Source: Pyrrhoderma lamaoense (taxonomy: Eukaryota > Basidiomycota > Agaricomycetes > Hymenochaetales > Hymenochaetaceae). From it: DNA of 64,000 nt. The stretch is from contig NBAZ01000010.1 in the NCBI GenBank assembly GCA_002794735.1, forward strand, positions 1,178,001-1,242,000, written 5' to 3'. This document shows positions 47,989 to 64,000 of this stretch, in pieces. How positions within the stretch are numbered: position 1 is the first letter of the stretch; each line of letters opens with the position of its first letter. Below the pieces are notes generated by a model. The model was not told the origin of the DNA, made no database searches, and worked only from the letters and a program-made list of their open reading frames with translations. The translations under genes were made by a program, and so were the position numbers.

Positions 47989-49900
47989 ATGGCTTCGAAG
48001 AGACTTTCGTTGAAAGGTTCTCAGCTGACTTTGGATTATTACTGTTCGAGCAGGTCGTCGCAGAAATCAACTAAGCGCAAGAGAAACGATAAGACGATAA
48101 GCGCAGGAAGCTCGTCGTCTCAAAATGAACCTTATGAAAGTAGTCCGGAAGGCAAGAGGAAATTGGCAAAGCATTCTACTCTAGACGGACGTAGCGAGGA
48201 TAAAATGAATGGCTCAAGTCCTAACACATCCTTTCGACCGAAATGTAGAGAGATGGACCGGAGAGGAGGAGAAAGTACACTAAGCTCGTCTTCTCACGTC
48301 TTCAATCCGAGATCTTCCACTGCAGGGAATCTCTCCTTCGGATCAAGACCTCATAATACCAAGGATTCCCTACTCTTGCAAACACGTCGTTTCAATTCGC
48401 ACCTGACGGGCAAAAACTCTGATGATTATATCGTGCCTGACTCTCTTACGTCTGAAGACGAGTCTATTCCAGACTATTGGGACGAGGTTGACTGTCCACG
48501 AGTTAATGTAGGCGATGAATTGGCTGTGGATCAAAGACCGGATTCATCATTGTCTGAGACTATTATGGGACCTAATAAAGCAGTATCAACATTTTTCAGA
48601 GAAGCTGAAATGCACACCGGTATCATGGATGAGGCCAGTCTCGTAATACCTTCTTCACAAACACAATATGTGCTCTTTTCTCCGAAGAGGACAAGATCCA
48701 GGGATTCTCGTGTGTCACCAAAGCCCAAAGAGAAGATTTCGCGACCTGAGGCTACTGCGGTGTCCGGATCACTAACTGGCACATTTCATGGATCCGAACT
48801 CACTCCTGCACACGGACTTTACTCTGCTGACTTGCGCGATAGATCCTGGGTCATTCCTACCTCTCAAGAGGAAGAGAAGGAACTTAGCTTATCCGACGTT
48901 GAATCTTTATCCGTCCTTCCCGGAGAGCCTCATGCTTCATCTCTGGGATTAGTAAATGTCAAACTGCTAGAATCGTACGTTCTTAATCAATACAGCTCGT
49001 GAATACACGTTGATTTATCTTTGATATTGAATCAGGAGTAAGATCGAGTATAATCCTGAGGGCCGGGAGTTGGAACGGGGATTCCAAAGCCCATCGGACT
49101 TTTTCTTGATGTCTGAAGAGGAGTATATTGAGAATACTACCTGTAGTTCTAGCATCGTGTGTCTTGAGATGACCCCTTCTGCTAAGGTATCGAATTCTCA
49201 AGCTCTATCAAAATCTCCTGAAAAATCAGATGCATCCATGGGCGAAACTCACCGAGTTAGTGATGCGAATACCCCGAGATCAGCCTCTCAAGCCGATTCG
49301 GTCAAGTGGCTAAGCCTATCATACAACAATTCGAGAAGCCCGTCTTCACAGAGGGACGGAACGGGAACTCCAAAGTATGTACCAGATACTAGAGTAGATG
49401 AGGTTTCAAATTCTGCATCATATCACGAAGAGGCTGGATCTAGAGATCTGTATACATACTGTTCAAATACTGAAGGTCCAAAGTCGGATAAAGAGGAAGA
49501 ATATACTTTATCTCTTGAGCCGATATTACAGAGCTCGCAAACGCAACCAGATGACGACGATGTAGATCACTTTCCTGATCTCCCTCCCCTTTATACAAAC
49601 CCTTGCCAGTCACAGGGTGAACCAACTAGTCAATCTTTGGGATTACAAGAAGGGGATCTTGATCGTGAACTTAGATCATCATTTTCTCAAGGGAGTTCTC
49701 AGGTAGACGTTATGCCTGATATCGGTTCTTACGGCGATGATGAGGATGAATTACGACGTCTTACGCCTCGCACGGTGAGGAAGAAGTTTGATACAGCGGT
49801 TGGAAGAGGACTCAGACGTAGGCGAGGAGGATCTTCTGCCGAAACACTTGAATCGGATTCGTTCAACATAATACAGAACTTCTTAGACATTACGGAGTGA
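47989..49900 (+). CDS. SQ/TQ-rich disordered protein, possible DNA replication/repair factor
   Basis: Two exons (47989-48974 and 49036-49900) give 616 residues; I recognise no family. The N-terminus MASKRLSLKGSQLTLDYY is followed by long Ser-, Asp- and Glu-rich disorder. At least a dozen SQ or TQ dipeptides are spread along it (for example IPSSQTQY, IPTSQEEE, LQSSQTQPDDDD, TSQS, FSQGSSQVD), the pattern of ATM/ATR kinase substrates. QLTLDYY (12-18) and a later GFQSPSDFF resemble, but do not fully match, PCNA-binding boxes. An acidic patch (DYWDEVD) and a basic C-terminal patch (RGLRRRRGG) are visible. Divergent pairing with dUTPase over an MCB-bearing promoter supports an S-phase role, by inference. 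An upstream in-frame ATG at 47758 would overlap the promoter and is rejected. Confidence 0.75.
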
Positions 49901-49974
49901 TAACTATTTCGTCCTCTTTTTCTTGCCATTAGGTAATTAATTCTTGGATCATACAAGTACATGTATAAAGAACA

Positions 49975-55178
<5,204 letters not shown>

Positions 55179-55332
55179 GATGAAGCTATATAGGTTACAT
55201 ATAATGCGATAGTAGAGTTTACTAACATTACTGTGACTAGCATTTTGGTATAAATTTATATGCTACATGCAATTTCGATCGCCGATCCTCGTGGAGATAA
55301 AATTCCTTTTATAGACAACGCATCATCTTGAG

Positions 55333-55344
55333 ACGCGTACGCGT
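55333..55344. promoter_or_regulatory. Tandem MluI boxes in the RPC1/proteasome promoter
   Basis: ACGCGTACGCGT, two abutting ACGCGT sites forming one palindrome. It is 155 bp upstream of the RPC1 ATG and 81 bp upstream of the proteasome alpha-1 ATG. A further GCGCGT is found near 55359. Tandem sites are the strongest form of MBF element in yeast; use here is inferred. Confidence 0.5.
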
Positions 55345-55424
55345 AGCATTTATGCTTGCGCGTCCAAGCGCATTACTTGACCAGTCATAGCTCTTATTCT
55401 GTCTCAACCTGAGTTCTCCACATA

Positions 55425-56543
55425 ATGTCCAGAACATCGTACGATAGGTTAGGCATTTGCTACTCACTATAGACTCATATCTGAACCAGTGTCTTCCTAA
55501 GATATCTCACAGTCTTTTCTCCCGAGGGTCGTTTATACCAAGTTGGTGTGTTATATCCATTACACTCGTCTAGAAAGGCTGCTTATTCTCAAGTGACCTC
55601 CAATACAAAGAATATGCATTCAAGGCAATCTCTGGATCCGGACATACTGCAATTGCTGTGAGGGGAAAGATACTAGTGTTGTTTTAACTCAAAAGAAAGT
55701 ACCAGTATGTACAAGTTTGTCATCTTTTCATAGAAAGCCTGGCTAAGAGACCGTTAGGACAAGCTCTTAGACCCATCTACTATCACCCACTTATTCTCCA
55801 TCACGCCAACAATAGGATGCGTAATGACTGGACGTATTGGTAGGCTTAACTACAGTTACTAGTCGTACTCATAATCATACTCTCTCAGCGGATGCTCGTG
55901 CTCAAGTTGCTCGTGCTCGTGCAGAGGCAGCTGAGTTCCGTTATAAATATGGCTATGAAATCAGCCCAGAGGCTCTTTCACGTCGTCTAGCAAATATTAA
56001 TCAAGTCTATACCCAACGAGCTGCTATTCGTCCGTTTGGAATTTGTGCGCTTACATCTTTAACTCTTTGTACTATGACCGCTAATAATCATTTTAGCGAC
56101 TATATTCATTGGAATTGACGATGACCTTGGTCCTCAGTGCTTCAAGTTAGACCCCGCTGGTTACTATGTAGGCTTTCATGCAACGGCAGCTGGTCAGAAA
56201 CAGCAAGAAGCTATGAACTTCCTGGAGAAGCGTTGGAAAAAGCTTAATGGAGGGACCGGTGCTGATGAACCTAACGACGCAGGCAGGACTCTAAACAGAG
56301 CAGAGACAATAGAGGTATAAGCATTCAGTTTATATTTTCTTTGAGTCTTTAATACTAAATCATTGCTAGATTGCCATTGAAACCTTAGCTACTGTATATT
56401 CACAAGACTTCAAAGCAGGTGAAATTGAAATTGGTATCGTTTCTTTATCAGAAGAGGAAGATGAGAAGACTCGGGGTAAATGGCGAGTAATGGATGAGGA
56501 AGAAGTTGAAAGATATTTACTGGCTTACGCAGAAAAGGATTGA
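55425..56543 (+). CDS. SCL1: 20S proteasome subunit alpha-1 (PSMA6/Scl1)
   Basis: Structural outer-ring subunit of the proteasome core. The start [29 protein letters not shown] has the alpha-subunit N-terminal helix signature. It is assembled by skipping a tempting acceptor at 55470 in favour of the one giving YLTVFSPEG. Next are [89 protein letters not shown] and [30 protein letters not shown]. The fungal insertion with a Gly/Asn-rich segment precedes [29 protein letters not shown]. Identity to PSMA6 rather than other alpha subunits rests on the SRxxYDR start and the RAAIRP motif. It shares a 246-bp divergent promoter with RPC1. Confidence 0.96.
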
Positions 56544-56664
56544 AGCTGACACCTGTAGACTAGTGTCCTGTATTTGATAATGTATGCATTCTATCAACCG
56601 TTCGAATTGATATGTATGTGTGATTGTACTAGCCTATGAATGCGCGAACTCGCGTGTACAGTTG

Positions 56665-57110
56665 TTAGTACAATGAAGCTCCTCCAGACTTTAGGCCAAC
56701 AGTAGCGTAGCATCAGTAACTGAGTTTCAGTGGAATTTATTTGCTAACCTGAATAGCTTCAACTTCTTCCTCACTAAGATTGCGCACGCGAGGATTCCAT
56801 AGTCGAGCGGGTGCTTGCCAAAATTCTTGGTAGACGTCCGTGCCTAAGGCATCACGAGAAATCGGTTTTGCAGGAGATGGTGCAGAAAGAGTCTGTTTAG
56901 ATTTCTTCAAGAAATCATCAAAATGAGCTTTGTATTCAGGGGGACCAGCTGGGTGAGCACTAGGAGGCTCAGGTTCTGTTAGAAATTTAGTTTGTTGGGG
57001 AATACGCTTAGATTACTATGAGACCAACTAGATGGCCACTGGCGTTTGCCAATGAAGTGAATGAGTGGCCTATGAGTCCGAGCCGATGACCGAACAATGG
57101 AAGGTAACAT
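56665..57110 (-). CDS. KGD4: 2-oxoglutarate dehydrogenase subunit KGD4/MRPS36 (YMR31 family)
   Basis: Small mitochondrial adaptor that ties the E3 component to the 2-oxoglutarate dehydrogenase core. Three exons, found from splice sites, give 110 residues. The ATG at 57110 starts MLPSIVRSSARTHRPLIHFIGKRQWPSKPEPPSAHPAGPPE, a basic presequence followed by the FxGKRxxP element. The conserved C-terminus reads YQEFWQAPARLWNPRVRNLSEEEVEAI and, in a tiny last exon, SGGASLY with stop 56665-56667. The ending with a SGGA motif is the family hallmark. None of its exons forms a long open frame, so ORF callers would miss it. It converges with the proteasome gene (121 bp) and diverges from VOA1. Confidence 0.9.
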
Positions 57111-57275
57111 GGTATTGGTGAGTATAAAAAGTTTCTAGAGTAGAGAGTTGTCCGTTAGGAAGCGGAGCGGAAATCACTCAGGTAGGAAGCCACGTGAACT
57201 CTTACACGCCACGAATTCTGAGACTTCGTAGACCAGGACTTAGGATTTACTCAACAGGCAACGCCTTAGGTCGCA

Positions 57276-58243
57276 ATGCTTGTCCCATCAATTGCTTTGA
57301 TCTTGGGGCACCCGTAGTATCTGCTTTTCTAGATTCTTCTCCATTACTTGCGTGGTCATCGAAAGAGTAGTACGTCTTGTCCCGTTCATTCTCGTGGCGA
57401 ATGAAACTCTTAGTTTATCATACTCTAGTATCACTTTTGAGAATGTTTCTCCTTCCGATTACAGTCATCTTTTCACAAATAAAGACCTATGCGACTTTGA
57501 TGCTGTTATTCTGATAAACCAGCCAGGAGTAAGGCACTCTAATTGTCGTCACTAGATACCTTTTTGACCAGAAACATTCTCTAGCTTCGTGCTCAAGACT
57601 TGAAGGTCATACCTGAGGCGTCAATGTTATTGTCTCAGATACAGCAAGCACCAAGCTCGCTCCAGCTTCCTTATGTGAAACTTGAAGAACAGAAATCTGT
57701 TGATGACGTTGCTGATGTGCTTAGCTCTAAATGTGGATCAAGGATTGTCTGGGACGGCAATTCTGTTAGCTCATTAGATACTTCGAGCAAACATGTTATT
57801 CTTGTGACCCTCCCTGAAGTCTACGGTGCTAACTCTCAAAGAAAGGATGTTATGCTGAAGTCAGGTCAGTGCCATCTCAAACCAGAGTCTGCAATTCTGT
57901 GCTGAAGTACTAGCTAGATCTATATCTATCTGAAGTGCTCGAGCAAATCGTAGACGCCTTCCCGAAAAGCTTTATAATCTACACCGGATCAGTGACCCAC
58001 TCCTTGTATGAGCGTCAAGAAAATAACCTAACGGATACACCGTTCTCATATTTAGTGGCGAAGGGGGACGGTATTCTGTCCCGGTATCAAATACTAACAC
58101 CAGGTTTAATCATATCTCTTGCCCTTGTACTATTTTTACTTCTGCCTATAGTATTATTGTCTGTCAAGGCTCTGGCCAGCGTACAGTCTAGCGTACGACT
58201 GGATGTTCCCAAGTCGACTGGCCAAGACAAGAAAAATCAGTAG
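57276..58243 (+). CDS. VOA1: V-ATPase assembly/BIG1-VOA1 family membrane protein with apparent frameshift
   Basis: ER protein that helps build the V0 sector of the vacuolar proton pump; fungal BIG1 is also linked to cell-wall glucan. The ATG at 57276 starts MLVPSIALILG, half of a signal peptide, but the frame then reaches TAG at 57315-57317. One extra G in the GGGG run (57305-57308) gives GAPVVSAFLDSSPLLAWSSK, a complete signal peptide and the family SSPLLAWSS start. Downstream exons are intact: DFDAVILINQPGLRAQDLK, VDDVADVLSSKCGSRIVWDG and SFIIYTGS. The VOA1/ATP6AP1-type membrane segment is ILTPGLIISLALVLFLLLPIVLLSVKALASVQSSVRLDVPK. The tail KKNQ is a KKxx ER-retrieval signal. The 47-nt intron after WSSK is clean GT-AG. 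Confidence 0.85.
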
Positions 58244-58413
58244 ATTTGTGTCAATTATCAATATTAATGTATTCGGTTTTAAGACAGCTGCTAGTTTACG
58301 AGTACTATTCTACTTTATACATACATACATGCAAGTATTCATAAGGGATAAAATCAAATGCAACTCAAGAGTACAAGATAAAACGTGCAAAAAGAGCAAC
58401 AAGCAATAAGTTA

Positions 58414-61400
58414 CTACCGGTCAATGGGGCCGTCACATAGTTCAAGGACGTCTTCCAGTAAACATAAGACCGCCAAGTGGTAAGGGTATCTGTGCTTGGT
58501 GTTTGAATACTTTTGTCGATTCTTATTAAGAATAGCTAGATCATGACAGTTGTGGCAAATATCTTCCAGGTTTTGTGAGTATGATTTCCGGAGTGTTGAG
58601 TTTGGAGTTGCAGCAACCTGGAAAAGATGAATATATAGGGCTGAAGACGGAGATTGTTGTGGATTTGAAGGTGAATCAATCAAGATAGCTGATCGCAAAG
58701 GTCGGAGATGAAATGAGCTGTTTTCTGCTACACTATCGACAATGCAGATGGATTGCTGATTTCCAAGGCTATTGTTGCAAAGAGGAGAAGGAGGTAGGCA
58801 GTAGAGAGGTAACATACACATAAAGTCCGAAGAGGAAATTGTACGCCCCTTTCCCGGTAGATCGGCTGCTGGAGATAACTCATGAGAGAGAGGGATCCAG
58901 CCTGAGTTATCAATACTCAGCAGAGAAACGTGGAACGGGATATGCCAACTGCCGGCCGATACTGAGTTGAACAACGTATTCCAAGCTGTATTGTTGATGC
59001 GTTTTATTAGTGTCAAAAAGATAAAGTTTAGCATCACTTCTTACCTTGTAACTCAAATTCATCCAAGTCCCCCAGCTTTGCAATTGCGATACGCCACTCT
59101 ACGTCTGCCATACTAAGATATTTGCTCACGATTTCCCAGATCCTGGATATCATTTGCTTATAATCATTGGGCTCCGGAGTATGCCAAATTTGTGAACTGT
59201 ATACCTCCCCCTTTGGTCTGTACAAGCCACAACTAGCCACTTTTGGCATTCAGATAGTCTATAGCCGACTTGCAAAAAAGTATGGCGTTCCAATGGATTA
59301 TTTCCTCGGTTTATTGATCGGTACGAATACTGGACTTTACGAGACTCCTCAGCAAGGCAAAATGCTGGTGCTTGGAAGGTTTGATAGCTAACTTGCGTAG
59401 ATGGGTCGACAATATTTCCACTGACGAATCGTCGAATTCGGTCATAAACCTCGTCAACAAGAGTTTGTAAAGCAAGGCTCGTATCTTCATCAACTCCAAT
59501 ACCAATAAGGAAGTCTGGGACTAGGTGGAGATGAACTCGAGAACCATCGACTGACTTAGTGGAGACAATTGAAGACAAAATTTGATGGAAGATAGGAGAT
59601 TTCGCAAAAATCAAAGGGCCCGGTATTGCAACATATAACAAGAAAACATCAGAGCTTTCACCAATCATTGAAATCACGTTTTCTATGAATACATTAGTAT
59701 GAATAAAACACTTTGACTAGCTGTAGTAATTACCGAGTGATTTTTGGAAATCCGAAAAGTGAATTGGCAGAAGACCCTTCTGCAAGCCGGGTCTATCATA
59801 ACCAATTTTGTGTTCCCCATAACCCTTAGTCTTATGGTCGAAGAATAAGAAGGTATATGTCAACAGTTATGTGTGAGGACTTACTGAGTAGATACTAGAC
59901 ACACGGCCTAACCATTGTTCCGCAGCAGACTCTGACTTGATGCTGTCATAAAATAAGAGGCCACAAACATTCTTGATACCACTACGGGGCGACAAGCCAA
60001 GTTTATTCCAAAATCGTATTGCAGAAGGTGAAACATGAATTATTACATCGGATTTTCCAACTACAAATCGAGGTTCGTCAAACAAGGTGGGTTTATGCCT
60101 GTTTGCAACTTTGTCACCAACGTATCGGGGTAGAAATTGATGTAAGTGTTAGAGAGTCTTCTGACGAGGGTAATGACTTAATTCAACGTACCTACAGACG
60201 CATAAGTATTGATTTCGATTGGGCTCCATATCCAACCAGAAGAAAACAAGAAGTTTTCATTGAAAAGATTATCTTCCCGTTCCATCCCACTGTGACTTCC
60301 TAGACTCCTCATTTGATTCTTCATTCTCGCTTTACAAGAGCACGCCCATAGAGAATTTTCAGCCAGTTCATTTACAAGAAATAACAAAATGTTTTCTTGA
60401 ACTGTATATCTTTCATTATCAGAGTTCGATACGGCTGCAGGAGATATAGGTGTTGGCACCGGGTTAGGAATGGGTGAAGGTGAACCTAGTACAACCGAGG
60501 AGATTCCAGAAGGTTTTAGATTGGTGGACAAGGGAAGTAAAAGTGGATAGGAGAATCTAGTCGGTAGAAGTGTTGGTCCAAGGGGGAGGTGTGTAGGGAG
60601 AGGTGTCATAGCTCGAGAAATCGACTCATATTCCATATTCTCCGAATCATCGTTATCTGAATAATATTGACTTTCCATTTCAGTGACTGCAGTGTCATCG
60701 TCCATACAAATGTCCCATTGGGTATCAAAATATGAGGGGTTATGTGGAAGCTCATTAACTCGTATTTCATCTCTCTCCTTAGCTTCAAGCAGCCTTCGCC
60801 TGATGGTAAAGCGAGGATCGGTTGCGTTAGCATATTCTGTTGCCCACACATCTGGGATATAAGATTTCTTTGCATCCCTATATGTAGATACTTGAGTAGA
60901 AAACTTTCCCATGGCGTATTTTGCATCCATTGAATGGTCATTCACAGTTAAAGGAATCGGCCGAAAATCCTGGGTAACTTTACAAGGAGATAACAACTTA
61001 GGAATGGGGGATATCGAAAGAGTTGGTGATGATACAGAACTATTTGGGGTCTCTGTAGGGGTTGTGTCAACTTCGTGCTTCGTCGTTTCGGTCATAGGAA
61101 GAATATCCAAATCGCCGCTGCTAGGATAGTCGGATGATGAGTGAACATTTATCAGAGCTTCGGCTGACGGCGTGGATAACTGGGCCTCTATGCCCCAGAG
61201 AACAGATCCGGGAACGACACAGATACAGCGGTGTTGTCGTTGATATAGGCAGAAGCCTGACGAAGAGCCAGTTGATCGACTGTTCCCATAGGGGAATCAA
61301 AGAAATCGAAGTCATCCTCAGTGAAAGTTCTCAAAGATTCAAAATCATAGTTCATAGCGGCATGCGAAAAATCGCCAGGGGGATTATAAGAGGCTACTAC

Positions 61401-63432
61401 TTCGTCCACGACGTCTAGAAGGTTGACAGCAGCATATGGTCCATCAGTATGCTCTGAGGACTGGACATCTATTTTCGTGTCTCCTTCCTGTAGACTCTCG
61501 TTGTCAGGTAACTTAAGCACAGGCTTGTCAGGGAGGCCAGCCTTATCAGTTCTGAGAATTTCTTCTGGAGGTGATGGATAGGCTAATTGTGAGATGCTGG
61601 ATTGATTTGAATCTGACTGGGCTGATAACTGCGACTGCTGCATCTCTACTGGAGTCATCATTGGATTCTGCAATAAGGAAGCAATATTATCCAAAGACTG
61701 AGAGGCATACTGTTGCACATAGTCATTTCCCATGAAATCGTCGTCCAATTTTGTCAATGGGTCGATGGATAACTCATGAAAGCCCGGTATTTTTACTCCA
61801 GGGACTGTCCCATATCCTTTTCTTTCTTGATCCGCTCTCTTTCCCGTTCTCTCTCCTTTGCTACTGAGTCAACATATCTACCTATTTCCATGCTTAAACC
61901 ACGCATATTACAAGATTCCACTAAATTGGAAGCACTGGAGCGAAAGTTCAGATCTACGTATTGAACATGAGTGCTGTTAGGAGGTCCCGTGTACGGTCTA
62001 GTTGTCCCATATTTTTCAAAGGTAGAAAAGAGTATGGCAGTGTTTACGCTAAATAATTCAGGTGCAAGAGGAGCAGAACTTTCAAGTGAGGGCGAAGTAG
62101 ATGAATTCTGGGGAGTAATTACGATGTTATCAACAGGAATAGGAACAGTAGCAGGCGCTGGGATGGGTGATGCTTGCAGCGTGATAGGAAGTTCAGGTAT
62201 GTAAGTCAACGGCTTCCGACTGGGATGATTACAGCTAGACAGAGTAATGCAGAGAGATGTTGGCCAAATAACCACTAGTCCCCTGTCTGCACCTTGCTCA
62301 TTCCGAACGTCAATCCAGGCGATAACAAACTGAGAACACATATCAGATGCTTCTGATAAAGAGAAGCAGTTGCCTGTGCCAAGACCAATGAGGTGCGTTT
62401 CAAATTGTTTAGCGAGACCATGAGTAGGACCTTCATACGTATTTAAGTAAAACGCCGGTGTTGAGAATGGAAGGAGGTTTATAGGGGTTCCTGGTAGGGG
62501 TGGTAAGGAACAGCACAATGGCAGAAATTGTGTGGCTTGTACGTGCGGCTGAATCAATATTCCTGACGGAACAAGGGTGATTCGGATATGGCTGAAGGAT
62601 AGACATCTGGGGCATTATTGAGTTTAGAAAGGGAAGTCATGCTTCTAACTTCGTACCTATGATGAGCGTGTTGCTCCCAACCTGTCCCCCAGGCCTTATT
62701 TGTACACGGAAATCCCCAAATAATCCCCTTGCATAGTCTTCTTGCTACATTTCCCAGCGATTGGGCATGTTCACAAATGTCGTTGATCAGACGCTCCCGT
62801 ATTGCATCAAGAAAAAACAAGTATACTGTTCTGATCTCTGCTTTTAGGCTATGAAATGTAAGCGGAATAGAGTGACCTTCATTGTCATCGCGGGCTGAGC
62901 TGGGATCAGAGTTGGAGTAAGAATTACAGGTGGAGCATGGAAACAGATTCTCGATGCGACTGCAAAGACAAGGATAGAGGTCGGTATAGGAAAAAATACC
63001 ATTTCCCGAACCTGGTTTAGTTAGCCATAAAGCTAGTGAGGAGGAAAGGAAGGGAATCATACTAGTTAGCCCAGGAAGCTCAATGTCCTGAAATTTTCCC
63101 GTAGGAGAGTTGGGAAAGGCGTCCGAGTTTTCCGAGGATGATTCTATGCTGTAGATCCACAGCGAAGAAGTAGTATCGGATACTTGGGAGTAAGTTAAGA
63201 GGCTGTTCTCCAATGATTTCCCACTGTTCTGTAAGAAGATTGTGCGTCTTGCTGAGTCTACGGCTGCGTGGCCGACTGAAGAATGAGAAGCCGTATAGTG
63301 CGCATACTTTACGGTGTACCCTTGGTTGAGGTGGATACAAGAAACGGAAATACGAGATTTGGTGGAAAGACGAGGAGAGAGAAACTTCGAAGATGAAGAG
63401 GTTGTACGCTTTGATTCCGGCTTATTGGCCAT
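58414..63432 (-). CDS. MED13: Mediator complex subunit 13
   Basis: Large subunit of the CDK8 kinase module that represses or tunes RNA polymerase II. The ATG at 63432 opens MANKPESKRTTSSSSKF. The N-terminal domain contains GYTVKYAHYTASHSSVG and LCKGIIWGFPCTNKAWGTGWEQHAHHR. It then runs HIRITLVPSGILIQP, NLLPFSTPAFYLNTYEGPT and a Pro/Ser-rich stretch. The centre holds the acidic signature FTEDDFDFFDSPMG (about 61260-61330). The C-terminal PIWI-like part reads DVFLLYVAIPGPLIFAKSP, RVHLHLVPDFLIGIG, QAPAFCLAEES, LVVACTDQRGEVYSSQIWHTP and YPYHLAVLCLLEDVLELC, with the stop near 58414. Near 61801-61803 the frame breaks after KEKDMGQS and resumes as PGVKIPGFHELSIDP if one C is added, so an indel is suspected. 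Confidence 0.92.
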
Positions 63433-63632
63433 TATAAAATATTCATTACCAGCTCAGAGTAGAAGACGAGAAGGAAGACTTGAGGCTCAGTGAACCATTT
63501 GTACCATTACCGGAGACGATGACGGTGCCGGACCATGTATGATTGTCACTAACAGTGTGCCTACATAATCAGCATCATTCATCCACCGCGCGCCTGCTCT
63601 CAAGCTACTTCTCCTTAATTTCTCACGACTAC

Positions 63633-63640
63633 CGACGCGT
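63633..63640. promoter_or_regulatory. MluI box in the MED13/DUF2433 divergent promoter
   Basis: GACGCGTC, a palindrome containing ACGCGT (63634-63639), about 60 bp before the + strand ATG at 63698 and 200 bp from the MED13 ATG. It may lie within the 5' UTR, so regulatory use is uncertain. Confidence 0.35.
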
Positions 63641-63697
63641 CTCGGTGACCAGCTTTCGCTAGATCTCCTTCATTCACTCCTTTCCACCGTCGAAGCA

Positions 63698-64000
63698 ATG
63701 CAGTCCTCTCGCACACCAACGTCTTCAACTCGTCCTGGGGCTTCTCCTCTCCCAGGAACAACTTCAAGTCAAGTAAATACTCAGACAAAAGTCATCGACA
63801 CCGTCTCGGGACGCATACTTTGTATTGCTGATGTACGTGGTCGTCTGTCCAGTCTCAACGACATGGCTAGAGAAGCCAATGCAAAAGCAATAATCCATAC
63901 TGGAGACTTTGGCTTCTTTGGTAATTTCCTTCTTACTTTACTTCTCGTCTTATCTCTTTAACATCATTCTGAAAAACCCAGAGGCATCAAGTCTTGACCG
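63698..64000 (+). CDS. DUF2433-like metallophosphatase, 5' part only
   Basis: Only the first exon and the start of the second are inside the window. After a Ser/Thr/Pro-rich leader ([20 protein letters not shown]) the protein reads [37 protein letters not shown]. Here ADVRG and HTGDFG fit the first metal-binding loops of a calcineurin-like phosphoesterase, as in fungal DUF2433 proteins. The exon ends at a GT donor near 63922 and joins to EASSLDR. Codons after that donor are intron. Substrate unknown. Confidence 0.8.

Noticed and set aside
57315..57333. A 19-nt GT-AG intron to rescue VOA1
   Set aside because: It is too short for any known fungal intron and does not restore the correct frame.

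Overview
This window is nuclear DNA of a filamentous fungus, most probably a basidiomycete of the Agaricomycotina. Genes are dense and rich in short GT-AG introns of about 45-70 nt, often with micro-exons. The base composition is rather AT-rich, and the gene content is typical of that group: an APSES/ankyrin MBF factor, a BTB protein, an F-box-like protein, a cytochrome b5-acyl-CoA dehydrogenase fusion and a CFA synthase-like protein. I saw no rRNA or tRNA gene, CRISPR array, intact transposon or biosynthetic cluster.

Layout. 1-4709 (-) is the start and most of a kinesin-3 (Unc104 type) that runs off the left edge. 4710-8124 has no convincing gene. 8125-18636 holds four + strand genes: CFA synthase-like, the MBF subunit MBP1 (preceded by a 1.8 kb upstream region), the b5-ACAD fusion and an SDR. 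From 18785 to 31892 the strands strictly alternate: nucleoside transporter (-), diacylglycerol-lipase-like (+), SPT4 (-), mitochondrial glycine carrier HEM25 (+), short/branched-chain ACAD (-), BTB protein (+), ARL2 (-), O-fucosyltransferase-like (+). Then come eIF5B (+), an amino-acid/GABA permease (+), mitochondrial aminopeptidase ICP55 (-), epoxide hydrolase (+), a hypothetical (-), an F-box-like protein (-) and dUTPase (-). The right end alternates again: an SQ/TQ-rich disordered protein (+), RNA polymerase III largest subunit RPC1 (-), proteasome alpha-1 (+), KGD4/MRPS36 (-), V-ATPase assembly protein VOA1/BIG1 (+), Mediator MED13 (-) and the start of a DUF2433-like phosphatase (+).

The genes are mostly housekeeping: transcription (MED13, SPT4, RPC1, MBP1), translation (eIF5B), protein turnover (proteasome, ICP55), mitochondria (HEM25, KGD4, ACADSB, ICP55), trafficking (kinesin, ARL2, VOA1) and lipids (CFA, ACADs, lipase). 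They do not form one pathway. A possible thread is cell-cycle control. The window encodes the MBF DNA-binding subunit, and MluI-box-like sites (ACGCGT or ACGCGA) lie in its own promoter, in the dUTPase/disordered-protein promoter, in the RPC1/proteasome promoter and in the MED13/DUF2433 promoter.

Most notable observations. (1) RPC1 carries Gly in place of the near-universal Asn in the catalytic NADFDGD motif. (2) Four otherwise conserved genes (permease, dUTPase, VOA1 and, less surely, MED13) each need one extra base at a short G/C run, which points to sequence error or recent decay. (3) An uncharacterised SQ/TQ-rich protein shares an MCB-bearing promoter with dUTPase.
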